DNA of 64,000 nt from contig JAVHKY010000082.1 of NCBI GenBank assembly GCA_035079385.1, forward strand, positions 372,001-436,000, given 5' to 3'. Of the stretch, positions 1-10,448 are shown one piece after another. This DNA is from Aspidiotus rigidus. Lineage: Eukaryota > Arthropoda > Insecta > Hemiptera > Diaspididae. Numbering within the stretch: position 1 is the first letter of the stretch; each line of letters opens with the position of its first letter. The notes under the pieces were generated by a model. The model was not told the origin of the DNA and did no database searches. It saw nothing but the letters and a program-made list of their open reading frames with translations. Both the position numbers and the translations under genes were made by a program.

Positions 1-393
1 GTGATTATCACATGTACGTCCGGAATGGCAGTCCGAATTGCACCCCAACCCCTGTTTGTTACAGGCACATCTTTTGGAGGTGCAATTTGTACGGCACGAG
101 CACTTATTAACTAAAATTGGAACGAAAAATGCAATGATTGACTTCTTCCGATTGTAAAATATTATCGTAATTATTTGCTCTAGAAAATTCATTTTATTTC
201 TGGATACTGTTCAACATTTTATACAGACCTACCGGTACCTGTTTCTAAAATATTATCGTCATTATTTGATGTTACCTAATTTGCTTTCGATGTGTTCATA
301 TAAATTTATTTGAAAATATTCTCGATGTTGTCTTCCAGGTAAGTACTTCAGTTCGAATAGAAATATTGCCGACTTGATCAATTCAGCAAGTAG

Positions 394-417
394 TTGCCGA
401 TTTTATAAAATCGGCAA
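394..417. repeat. 24-bp perfect palindrome
   Basis: TTGCCGATTTTA is followed directly by its reverse complement, and further copies of the GCCGA word lie nearby (367-373, 425-450). It could be a binding site or part of a mobile-element terminus. Nothing in the sequence decides between these. Confidence 0.5.
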
Positions 418-429
418 AAATCAAATCGG

Positions 430-509
430 CAATTTGACGGATTCGGCGTAACACATACATACATAAATACACACACATACACGTACATACATTCACTTTA
501 TACATTAGA
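430..509 (-). mobile_element. Possible Helitron 5' end fragment
   Basis: Read on the minus strand, the sequence starts TCTAATGTATAAAGTGAATG after an A. This closely matches the 5' terminus of the Helitron ending at 26703 (TCTAATATATAAAGTAGAAT). Similarity stops after the terminal 25 bases and the adjoining tract is CATA/CACA-rich, so this is either another family or a fragment. Confidence 0.3.
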
Positions 510-2324
510 TATTAAACACCGACATGAGAATTGTAGGTATGTCGCGTCGCGTCGTCGTCGCGATTTAGAATCGACAAAAATCTTCGCTTGTTGATGTCGA
601 TAGCATATTTTTCGCGCGAGACGTCGAATGAATTGATGGACCAAGTCACCGAGCGTCACAACCTTACATGAAGGGCAAGGATGATGGTGAGAGAGGTGGA
701 AAGAAGGCACGCCCTGGAGAATGTTGTCGCCAATTTGACTGTGAAGATCGGACCCGGTGTTAATACTCAAAAAACTTGCGCTGAACCGGTCCGTAATACC
801 TCTCTTACAAATAGCAGGGTCTGAAGAAGCTCAGGGAAGAGGGGTCATTACTCACAATGGCTAATAGAGGAAGTGCCATTGTCGTGATAAAATCTACTTA
901 CATAATTAAGAGCTTAACCAGTGCGGGGCCACCGAAAATGCTGTCTTCAATTTTCCCAACTACAGTATGTTAAAGCGGTACGAAAAGCTATCAATATAAA
1001 GAGTCCATGAAAATTGACCACGAATAATCAATCGTGGACGAACATTGACCGCGTACACACTCCAAATAGGAAAACTTACAATTTTTTTTTTTTTTTTTCT
1101 TTCTTTTCTTCTTCGGAAATCGGATTTGTAACGGAAACAGAAATTTGAGCCACAAATCACAAAAAAATTTTATTGGAAGTTTCAGTCACAAATTGTTGAT
1201 AGTCAGAGAGAGCTGAAACAGTCAAAGAATGTAGGTACAAGAAATAAGACTGTGGTTAACAGAAATTTCTCAATAAGATGCGTCGAGGGCAACACCATGT
1301 AAAAATTCGAGCACATCCTAGTCCGGAACGTACTCAAAGACGAAGCGAAAATATCGAAATTCTTTCGATTTTGATAAATCAAAATTCGTAATTTATCCAA
1401 AATTGGCCGAGAAAATTCTGTCGTTCAATTGAACACGTTTTTTTTATCGTCCCTTGCTTGGCATTATCATTTTCGAGGCAGATCGGACATTAGCGAATTT
1501 CGAAAGTTCGGATAGGATTACAGAGGTTGCCGAGCAAAATACGGACGAGAATATGGCGTGAGAAACCGTATCCGAGAGTCAAGTACGTGAAAATCGTATA
1601 TTATTTGTAGTATACCGACTAGCGAATCCTTGAACGAACAGAATTTCCTCGACAGGCGATATAGGTCTTTAAGACGAAGCTCTTACTTTCCTCTAGCGAG
1701 CGCAAATGCTCTCTTATGTGATTAGGCTAGATAGTAACGTAGCAAATAATTTATGTCTTCGTTATACTAAGGGTAGATTTCGATTTGCCCGCAGGTTTTC
1801 AAGATCGTCGTTAGGAGAAGTTGTAGCACGGTCGATCAAGATCATAAATTTCAATATTGTAAATTATTTATATTGGTCCTTAATAAATCATGAATCTAGT
1901 TCGTTCGAGGATACTCATTTTAATTTGTGTAGAAAGTATACGAGTAAAACAATCGTGAGATAACCTCACGATTATATGTCGATTACCGGAATTTTCGACG
2001 ACTATAACGATGAAATAAAGACGCAACGTAAGCAGAAGATAACGCACTATCATTTCATGTGCGAACTAGAGCAGCAAAGTATTTCACGCAGTCGGGATGA
2101 GTCGATATATTTCCCAAACTAACGTACTCATATTTCGTGGACCACACGCATTCTCTGTATTCCCTAAAAAAATGTGATTTTTTTCCCTACAGTGAATTTT
2201 TTTTCCCACGGTAAGTTTTGCATTACGGTGAATTTTTCTCCGCGTTCAATTATTTGCGGTGAACTGATTGCGGCAAATTAACCTGTTACCTTCATGAAAG
2301 CACAGTTATCATTGACAGGCCTCC

Positions 2325-3879
2325 GGTAGAAAGATGCCGCTTGAACCCAATCCAGTACCCCACTACTGTACGGGTTGTCTAAGATGCACAAAAAAGATAT
2401 CCCGATACGACCTATCGTCTCCTATGTCTCCTCCTCCGCTTACTCTCGCCAAATTACTAGAGACTGGTGGTTTAAATCTCGTATCGAGTATAAGTCTTCT
2501 TATTCCGTAAAAAATCATTTTCCTTCGCTGATAAGCTCAAAAATGAAAATCTTGCTCCAAGTACCAATCTTTGTTCTTTCGATGCGTTCGGTCGGTGTCC
2601 AACTATTTCTAAGGCGGCCGCAATACAACATATGTGTGATCTTGTCAAATTTTTAATTTCTCACGAAAAGTTACAAAGTTTTTGATCTGCTGAATGTCTG
2701 CTAGCCTCCTAATTTCATCAAATTTAAAGGAAAAATTTTCGACTTTCCTAGGGAGACAGGCATTCTCATTGAATCTCCCTTGAATTCTCTCGTTTCGGAG
2801 GTCTTTATGTCCAAGTTTGAGACTGACCATTTTTCCTCGCGCCAAGTATCCTTGAATCATACGTTCTTTGCTGGCACAGGTACGTAGATGACGTCTTGTG
2901 TGCGTGGACAAGTTCCCAAGATCACCTTAGTGAGTTTCTTTATTATCTAAATGTACCTACGATATCTCTCCATAAAATTTACTCTAGTCTAGAAGTTGGA
3001 GGTTTTTCCATTAACAACTTGGATCTCACTATCGCCGAAAAAGATGGGGTCCCGAGTTTGCAATATATAGAGAAGATATTCCAGCCTGCTACTCACAAAA
3101 TAACTGCTTCCAATAGTTTCATTCATCGACAGACGCAAAGAACCATAAACTTGTACTTACTATAGAATACTCGGCTAGAAAGAATGAGGTCAATATGAAC
3201 GTCGACCTCATGGTCTACAGGAAGATTACGCGTCGATACCTTGATTCCACTACGTCCTCCCACGCGAATTGCGAATTAAATCGCGATAGTAAAAAGCGTT
3301 GGATCAGGCTCCCCTTTCTGGGGAAGTTTTCTTCAAAGTTAAGCCGTATTCTTCATCCTCCGTTCTACTATCCGAAGACAGTGAAAGGGCTTTTTATCAG
3401 GTTGAAGGATCCTGTCCCGCTGATGGAAAAGAGTGAGGTGTACAGGATAGCCTATAAAAACTGTAATGAAGTTTACATAGGTGAGACCAATTGCCGGAGA
3501 GGTGGAACACAAGAAGACTTAATGGGAACAAAGAAACTTGGAAGAATCGGCCTTTGCGGACCCTTCAATCACCCGTGGTCACTGTTTCAGGAAGGAGTCA
3601 GAAACCGTCCTACATAGAGAGAAGTCATACTTCAAATGGACCGCACACGACGATATTTAAATAATTTGTCACCAAAACAGTGATAACAGATACATTCCCT
3701 ACAAAGTGTCGGTTGAACTACAAATAATTTATGGGTATGATTCATATCGAGATGACTCGTTAGTTCAATCCTGACTTCGCTGGTGTTCTTTATGTCGAAT
3801 AACGTAGTTTGTCCAGTCGCTTTTTTTCTTCGCTGGATGATGTTTTTTAAACCGAAAACGCTCGCGACTCATTTCATTT
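2325..3879 (+). pseudogene. Penelope-like element, copy 1 (RT plus GIY-YIG remnant)
   Basis: Decayed PLE on the plus strand. PLEs encode a reverse transcriptase (RT) joined to a GIY-YIG endonuclease. Near 2325-2470 the translation reads a degraded EPNPVP motif followed by HKKDIPIRPIVSYVSS, the PLE RT start that copy 3 (59225) has in better form. The palm region is broken by frameshifts around 2640-2900; the RYVDDVLCAW palm motif survives near 2878-2910. From 3195 the C-terminal part is open, with KSEVYRIAYKNCNEVYIGET (about 3430-3490) marking the GIY-YIG domain. The 3' tail matches that of copy 2 up to about 3880, where a hAT element has inserted. Certainly non-functional. Confidence 0.85.
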
Positions 3880-3887
3880 CTGTAGCC

Positions 3888-4807
3888 CAGGCCTGCTCAA
3901 CCTGCGGCCCGCGAAAGAATTTCAGAAAACCCAAAAAGTAGTAGAAACCTTACGATTTCATGACACGATTTGATTTCATAATACAAGTAGGATACAAAGA
4001 TTTTTTTTTCAATGCATGCAAACAAAAAAAAAATAGAAAAAATATAATGCTGAAAAAATAGGAAAGTAATCTAATCAATGTGATGGCTGTCTTTGTTTTT
4101 CAGCTGCGAATTCAGGAATATTTCCCCTTTAATTATCGTTCTACATTACAATAAAATCGTTATTAAATATAGGTAAACGATTCGCGTACCGCGGAAATTT
4201 CGGGAGACACAGATGCGGCCCGCGAGTCGTAATAGTATGTTACACGACAAGCGGTGAAAACGAGCGTTTTCACAAGGAGTTTCAGTGCAACCGAGTATCA
4301 CGCGAGCGTAGCGAGCGTGATTGGTTGCTCTGAAACTCCGAGTGAAACGCGAGTTCTCACCGCTTGTCGAGTATTATATTTTTTACAACACTGACGGTGA
4401 AACCGCAACTTTTTGTCACGAAAACGATGGCGAAAACGATAAAATAATAGGAACCTGGCTGCACTGAAGAATAATGGAAGTTCACAGCGTTTTTTTGGAA
4501 GTTCTTACAACACTGTTCATCGTACCATCGTACCTACCTCAGAGAGAATGGAGTTCACTGACCTCAGTTTTCACTACAGTTTCATCTCTACGTTTTCGCC
4601 ACTGTTCTCTTACTTTTCACTACAGTTTTACGTTTTCGCCACGCCTTCACTTACTTTTCACAACAGTTCTTCGTTTTTCACTACAGTTTTTATTTTTCAC
4701 CACAGTTCTACGGACTACTTGTGATAAAACCCATTTTCGCCATCGTTTTAAGTGGCGAAAAGTTGCGTTTTCACCGTTAGTGTTGTGAAAAAGGTTGAGC
4801 AGGCCTG
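3888..4807. mobile_element. Non-autonomous hAT element with 8-bp TSD
   Basis: The 16-bp TIRs are CAGGCCTGCTCAACCT at the left and its reverse complement at the right end. They are flanked by the 8-bp duplication CTGTAGCC at 3880-3887 and 4808-4815. A CAG-start TIR with an 8-bp target site duplication is diagnostic of hAT transposons. No transposase ORF is present. The element sits in the 3' tail of PLE copy 1 and itself carries a second MITE (4226-4793), so the order of insertion is readable. Confidence 0.88.
4226..4793. mobile_element. MITE with TIR and subterminal hairpin (tyrosine-recombinase element relative)
   Basis: The core is bounded by inverted repeats: ACAACACTGACGGTGAAA from 4383 and its counterpart ending near 4788. 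Between them lie many short repeats of the type TTTTCACTACAGTTTT. To the left is a long imperfect hairpin (about 4236-4362) whose arms read CGACAAGCGGTGAAAAC and its complement. The same hairpin plus TIR arrangement recurs at 45404-45528, next to the tyrosine-recombinase gene. The apparent ORF at 4474-4788 is made of the short repeats and is not taken as coding. The exact outer boundary is uncertain. Confidence 0.7.
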
Positions 4808-5424
4808 CTGTAGCCTTTGTACTTATAGGTACTCTTATTTGTTTATTGTTTGAAATATTCTTCCGGTATATGTTCGACGAGGGGTAACTTGGAGAACTGT
4901 ATCAATTTGACTCACATAACTCCACTTCAGAACCGTGACCGATCCAATATTTTTGAACAAAAATTTCAAACACAATCAATCAATATACAAACGCTATAAC
5001 TACGAGTACAACCACCTTCACAAAAGCACAAGTAGTAGCAGTTGTAGTGGCGTAGTAGTGCGCATCTCGTGGTTCAGAACTTGCTGCTGTTAACGATGTT
5101 AGCTCTGTACGACAAACGATACGAGACCACTGCACTGTGGTCCGAAACGCAATTCTAGCTGGACAAAATTCAAAAAATGAAAACTCTCATCAAGTGTTAC
5201 TGAATAGGTGGCGAGGTTCATTCAACCTTCCTTCACACAACTTCATTATTCTTCGTGTGATTAGGTAACCATGGCAACGGTACAGTGCATGGAAGCGCCT
5301 TGTTGTCTGTCGATGATTTGTTTGCGCGCGCGCAACACATTAATAAGCAGTTGCATCAACTAGTGCATTTTTTGTTTGCGAATATTTGGCGAACTAATTT
5401 TTTTGTATTTGAAAGAAGACACGT

Positions 5425-6892
5425 TGTACTTTCAAATCTAGAGTGGAATTTGAGTCATCCTACTCTGTGAAAAATTCGGTCTCTTAGGCTAATAAGCTTA
5501 AGGATGACATTCTTCCGCCTGATTCAACCCTATGCTCCTTTGACGTAGTCGGCTTATTTCCGAGTATCCCTAGAGCTACTGCCATGCAACATATGGGAGA
5601 CCTTTTGATTCAATCTAATATCTGTCACGAAGAGTTGGCAGAATTCTTTAATTTACTCAATATTTGTTGGTCTGCCAACTTTTGTAAATTTGAAGGCAAA
5701 TTTTTCGAATTTCCTGAGGAGGTAGATATCCCTATTGGCTCTCCTCTGGGTTCCCTCATTTCGGAGGTTTTCATGTCTAAATTTGAGCTTGACCTCTTTT
5801 CCTTTGGTCAGGGGTTTTTGAGTCATATATATTATTGGCACAGGTACGTCGACGATGTGTTGTGTTTGTGGACCGGTTAACGGGATCTCCTTTTGGAGTT
5901 TCTCAGGTATCTTAACAGTCTATACCCATCCATCAAATTCACGTTGGAAGTAGGCGGTTCATCTATAAATTTTTTGGACCTTACTATCTCTAATAGAGAA
6001 GGTGCCCACGAATTCGCCATTTATAGAAAAGATACCTCGACCGATATTACTGTCCACGGCAGATCTTTCTGCCCGGTTACTCACAAATATGCCGGTTTTA
6101 ATAGCTATATCCACCGGTTGACGAGTATTCCATTAGGTCAGCTCGCTTTTCAACAGGAGCTTTCGACTATAAAGCACTTGGCCAGAGTGAACGAGACCAT
6201 AGGAAATTGACCTGGAAATGCCTTGATTCCACTACCTCCCTCCCCCGTAATCCAGCGTCAGATAGTAGGAAACGTTGGATTAGGCTTCCGTTTTTGGGGA
6301 AATTTTCTTCCCAATTAGGTCGTGTCCTCCGCCCATTTGGGTTTCGGCCAGTGTTTTACAATCTGAACACTGTAAAAAGCTTGTTCGTTAAGTTAAAGGA
6401 CCCCACCCCACTGGTCGAAAGAAGCGGGGTTTACAAAATTGAGTGTAATGATTGTAATGGAATTTATATGGGCGAGACTGGACGTCAGCTCAAAATTAGA
6501 ATAGATGAGCATAGGAAGGCGTGGGAAAAGAATAAATTGGGTGATTCGGCTTTTGCGGACCATCTTATTACCACTGGCCATGGTTTCATAGAGGGATCTG
6601 AGTCCCTCCTCCATAGAGAGTCCTCGGCTTTCAAACGTACCGCGCTAGAACACATCGAAATTATTCGCCATCTGAATAACGATAACCTAAATGTGCTCAA
6701 CAGGTGCATACCTGATGTGGGTTTGATTGAATTAGTTTACGAGTATGATTCACATTGTGATGACTCGCTAGTTCAGTCATGTCCTCCTCGGTAGTTCTTC
6801 TTACCGGCCGGAGTTGGTTCAGTTGCTTTCACGTCCCCGTTGACAATGGTTTTTTAATCGAAAGCGCTCCGGTGTATTTTCATTTCTGTGAC
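5425..6892 (+). pseudogene. Penelope-like element, copy 2
   Basis: PLE of the same family as copies 1 and 3, truncated at the 5' end near the FKSRVE motif of the RT. Palm segments include CSFDVVGLFPSIPRA (5530-5575), IGSPLGSLISEVFMS and RYVDDVLCLW (about 5843-5872). There is an in-frame TAA at 5878, then an open segment to 6207, a frameshift, and an open C-terminus 6207-6794 with a well-kept GIY-YIG domain (SGVYKIECNDCNGIYMGETG). The tail to about 6892 matches copy 1. Two breaks make it inactive, yet the endonuclease half looks young. Confidence 0.88.
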
Positions 6893-6929
6893 TCTATTCA
6901 AATTACTCCGTACGTTTTAATCGTTGAGT

Positions 6930-7862
6930 ATGTCGTCGTTAGATGTAACTAAATTGTTGACGATAGTTGACGGCCGAAACTTGAAGGTATGTATTCTTGA
7001 ATATTCAATTTAATATATGTGTAAATTTTAGCTGCATCCGTTTGCCACTTCATGAGATATTCGAGTTTAAAGTAGGAATTTTCTGTCAAAAATTGAAAAA
7101 TGGATTAAAACAAACCGCGGATTGTAAGGTTATACTTGTGAACTTGCTAGATACCTTCATAATCATTATGAATTGGTATCAGGGCTATTTCATTGATCAA
7201 AATGATCGTAAAAATTTATCATTTTTGCAATTAATCTACTAACTGGTATCCCTGTAAATCAACTTTCTGTCTTGTAACTATAAGTTGCTGATGCTTCATT
7301 TCAGAATGGTCAAGCTCAATATAACTCACTGGGATTTATTCCATGTCATGAAAGATTCGGGATGTCCTCTTACACAGTTTTCTCCTACAGTAGTAGAAAA
7401 CATGATACGTGTCGCGAAAATGTTGACCCTATGCGATTTCACCAATATGCACAAGAAACGGAAGCCCGGTATTTGTCTCTCTATGGATGGCACAATATCC
7501 CACCCACAGTACATAAGATATTGAGACATGGGGCGCAAGTAGTAGCAAACATGCAACTTCCAATCAGCGCGTATTTAGAAGAAGCCCAGGAGGCCCGTAA
7601 TAAAGAGTACAAAAGATATAGGTTACACAACACAAGGAAAATGGATCGGAAGAAAACCACCACCGATGTGTTCAATATGCTTCTCGTTTCATCAGACTCC
7701 GTCATTACTCTCCTGCGCAAAGAAGAAAAGGTGCATCTGCGAGACCTTCTCCCGGATGCCAGTCTCCTTCTAAAAGTAGAATTCGACGATTTTGAGTTGG
7801 AAGCTGAGGACGACGATGATTTGAGGATATGGGAAAATGATTTTGATTCGCCGAATTATTAA
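6930..7862 (+). CDS. Two-exon gene, uncharacterised arthropod family
   Basis: Predicted CDS joins 6930-6986 (19 codons, starting MSSLDVTKLL) and 7305-7862, giving 204 residues. The donor GTATGT at 6987 and the acceptor TTTCAG ending at 7304 define a 318-bp phase-0 intron. An AATAAA lies at 7861-7866, overlapping the stop. The middle holds the block LPISAYLEEAQEARNKEYKR, followed by RKMDRKKTTTDVFNMLLVSS and SDSVITLLR. From memory, this EEAQEARNK...TxxDVFxxLL...SD pattern occurs at the C-terminus of many uncharacterised arthropod proteins, often repeated in genomes. The tail is acidic (EDDDD). The gene lies inside the 5131-8347 TIRs and starts 38 bp after a PLE 3' end. It has an intron, so it is not a retrocopy. 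Function unknown. Confidence 0.6.
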
Positions 7863-8647
7863 TAAACTTCAATAATTGCCTACAATTATACTTGAATTGA
7901 TAATATAATTTCTCATTTTTTCACAATTTCTTCAACGTATGTCTTCATATAAGAATTGGTCTAATCGATAAAGAAAATACTAAAAATCACTGTTCTCTGG
8001 GTTGAAAAAGTGGATTTTCTCGATTTTTTACTAGTTCCAGAGCGTTCCAGCGACTGGAGAATTTTTTGCATATTTTTTTCAGATTCTACGGGTAATTTTA
8101 CATGGAAATCAATTTATTGTTAATGGAGATTAGTGAAACTCAAAGCGTCACACGTTTCTCCCAGCCTGGAAAAGTATATATTTTTTCGAATTTTGGCTTT
8201 TCCAGCAATTTCCAGTGCTTAGAAAATTATTTGCGTATTTTTTTCGGATTTTGCGGTCAATTTTACATAAAAGTCGTTCCAGTTTGGCAAGAAAAACGGG
8301 TTACTTTAATTTTGTCCAGCTAGAATTGCATTTCGGACCACAGTGCACTGCGAAAAAAAGAAAGGCCTCGCATTTAACCCTCACTCAGCAGACTCGTACG
8401 TACAATTGAGACTGAGATTCAACAGAATTCTTTTAAGCATCATCGTAGGTAAAACAGTTTGAGAGCGAGTTTTTATGCGGTGAAGGAGGGAGGATAGATT
8501 CGCCAAGTCCTTCAGCTTTGTTGTTAAGGAAGATGATCAGGAATTCTTTTTTTTGAATTGGCCTTTAGTAATGGGCAGTTACAATGCGTTCAATTAGAAT
8601 TTCGGTTGCGCAATGGAAATGTCCCCGATGACAATGGTGTTTCGTTA

Positions 8648-8648
<1 letters not shown>

Positions 8649-8683
<35 letters not shown>
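8649..8683. repeat. Poly(A) run, 35 bp
   Basis: Uninterrupted A homopolymer. It may mark the 3' end of an old retroposed sequence on the plus strand, but no matching element body or target duplication was recognised. Confidence 0.8.
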
Positions 8684-8687
<4 letters not shown>

Positions 8688-8993
8688 CTGTCGTCGGGCA
8701 AGGGTGCTGCGCAATTCAAAATACCAAATACCTTAGCATCACTCCTGAATAAAGATGCTTCAGACGTTTGCATTCAATTTTAATTGTACTCCAAATGATT
8801 AGTCCAGTAAAATTAGCCATTGTAATCAACAACTTGTCACGTGCTGTAGCGGCGTAACAGTACATTTATCTCTTAAGCAAAAACTAGGCTAACTTCACCC
8901 TTTATTTTCAAAAAACATACATTCTTAGCCAATATACTCAATGACATCAGAGATGAGAAGTTCAATGTTCGTTCGTGGGAGAAACTACCCGAA

Positions 8994-10224
8994 ATGGTAT
9001 CAGGAATTGTTTTAGATGAAAATGATCTGTTAGTCTCGTTTGATGTTGTCGCTCTTTTTCCCTCCGTACCTCATGATCTGGTAGTAAGCACCATCTCAAA
9101 GCTGTGGGACAAAATCAAACAGCATACTCCATTGGAGGAAAATTTCTTTCTAGAAGCCATCAACTACTGTTTGAAATGGGGGTACTGTCAATACGATGGT
9201 GTAGTGTATTCGCAGATCAAGGGCGTAGCTATGGGGAGTCCACTCTCCCCCATTGTATCGGAGTTAATTTTAGATGAATTGTTTTATTTGGTCTTTGACA
9301 GATATCAAAACAATATTAAATTTATAACTAAGTACGTAGACGATAGCCTTTTTGTGGTATCTAAGGATTATTTTGACGAAATTCATAACTTCCTTAATAG
9401 TTTTAATTGTGACCTTAAATTCACGTACGAGATAGATAAAAATTCGATAAATTTTCTTGACATCTCCTTCATTCGCGATAAAGATGGACTTATAATATGT
9501 CGTCATTACGAAAAACCGACCCACACAGGTCGCATTATTAATTTCGATTCGAACCAACCCTATCATTTTAAACTTAATACCGCTAGGAATTTAAGAGACA
9601 AGTGGATGAAGTTATCGAATCCAGTTTTTCATGAGGAATTAGATTGTAAATTTAGACTTATGCTTAAGAATAATGACTACCCCGACACCTTTTTCGACTC
9701 TATATGTAATCATGACAGTTATAGACGTAAGAATAAATTTGTATCCCTCCCTTACGTAGGTCGGAGTAGTATGGTTGTTAGTCACATGCTTAAGAAACTT
9801 GATCCTGAAATTTTTATAGCTTTTGAGAATCACAACACCCTGCAACAAAATTTGTTCTCTCGGACCAAAGACAAGACTCCCCTCCTAAAAAACTCAGGTG
9901 TTGTATATTGTATACCTTGTTCGGAATGCCCCAGTGTCTATGTGGGAGAGACTTGTCAACTTTTGGGGAAAAGACTGCTCCAACATGGACACGACCAAAA
10001 AAATGAAAACGATCATACTGCTCTGGCCTGCCACTCTAGAATATTATTTTAAACATAAGTTTGATTTTGATAATCCGTCCATCTTAGCTCACGTAGACAA
10101 TAACAGGAAGAGAAAGATCCGTGAAATCGTGGAAATTATGACTCATGATAAAGCTGTGAATTTCAAAACGGACTGCGGTAATTTAAAATTGTATTATTCG
10201 ACGCTAGTCAAAAGATATGTGTGA
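8994..10224 (+). pseudogene. PLE reverse transcriptase/GIY-YIG, 5'-truncated, one frameshift
   Basis: The open frame 8994-10052 starts inside the RT. Motifs in order: SFDVVALFPSVP (palm motif A), MGSPLSPIVSEL, KYVDDSLFVV (catalytic YVDD, about 9330-9360), then NSINFLDISFIRD. The GIY-YIG domain starts at SGVVYCIPCSECPSVYVGET (about 9895-9955). The frame is lost in the LQHGHDQKNENDH region near 10000-10040, where the sequence continues in the 9898-10224 frame through LEYYFKHKFDFDNPSILAH to the stop. It belongs to a different PLE lineage from copies 1-3. It lacks the RT N-terminus, so it is probably dead despite its good condition. Confidence 0.85.
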
Positions 10225-10316
10225 TTCATTGTCCTGTAATTTCGTGTTTTGTGTTCGCTGTATCTGTGTTTATTTACCTCTGGTATTTATATATTTTTTT
10301 TCTCAGTTCGTTTACT

Positions 10317-10354
10317 CACTTGATAAAGAACGGTTACTCGTTCGAAACGTCGTG
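10317..10354 (+). ncRNA. Hammerhead-ribozyme-like motif in PLE 3' tail
   Basis: CTTGATAA is followed by a hairpin (GAACG, six-base loop, CGTTC) and then GAAACGTC. This matches the order of a hammerhead core (CUGAUGA, stem II, GAAA, stem III), and such ribozymes are known in PLE terminal repeats. The first core strand departs from the consensus at conserved positions, so catalysis is doubtful. Confidence 0.35.
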
Positions 10355-10448
10355 TATGTTTTTTGAAAATAAAGGGTGAAGTTAGCCTAGTTTTTGCTTA
10401 AGAGTTAACGTATACTTCACCGATAAAATTTAAATCAGTACATTTATC

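Larger units (their letters stand above)
1..2324. other. No gene recognised; AT-rich flank
   Basis: The reading frames here are short and none resembles a known protein. The stretch holds a perfect 24-bp palindrome (394-417), a possible Helitron end (430-509) and a T-run near 1081-1099. Part of the downstream intron of the Iroquois gene on the minus strand could run through here, but no homeodomain coding sequence was recognised. Confidence 0.4.
5131..8347. mobile_element. 3.2 kb TIR-flanked element carrying a spliced gene
   Basis: A 40-bp terminal inverted repeat, 39 of 40 identical, lies at 5131-5170 and 8308-8347; its outer end reads TGCACTGTGGTCCGAAA. Inside are a 5'-truncated PLE (5425-6892) and a two-exon gene (6930-7862). 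The simplest reading is a cut-and-paste DNA transposon that later received the PLE. No clear target duplication is seen at the ends and no known transposase domain was recognised, so the superfamily is open. Two unrelated copies of one MITE in opposite orientation are an alternative. Confidence 0.55.
8871..10435 (+). mobile_element. Penelope-like element with inverted ends and 13-bp TSD
   Basis: Insertion bounded by the direct repeat CAGTACATTTATC at 8858-8870 and 10436-10448. The first ~50 bases (8871-8923) are the inverse of the 3' tail (about 10352-10402), sharing TTAAGCAAAAACTAGGCTAA and the flanking AT-rich run. About 33 bases follow the right arm before the target duplication. Inverted or partial tandem terminal repeats and variable target duplications are known for PLEs. 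The element encodes RT plus GIY-YIG (8994-10224) and has a hammerhead-like motif upstream of the right arm. Confidence 0.85.

Noticed and set aside
4474..4788. 104-aa ORF
   Set aside because: Made of the internal TTTTCACTACAG repeats of a MITE.
6393..6709. Minus-strand ORFs over PLE copy 2
   Set aside because: Antisense of the GIY-YIG coding region.
8558..8752. 64-aa ORF with a lysine run
   Set aside because: Depends on the poly(A) tract at 8649-8683.
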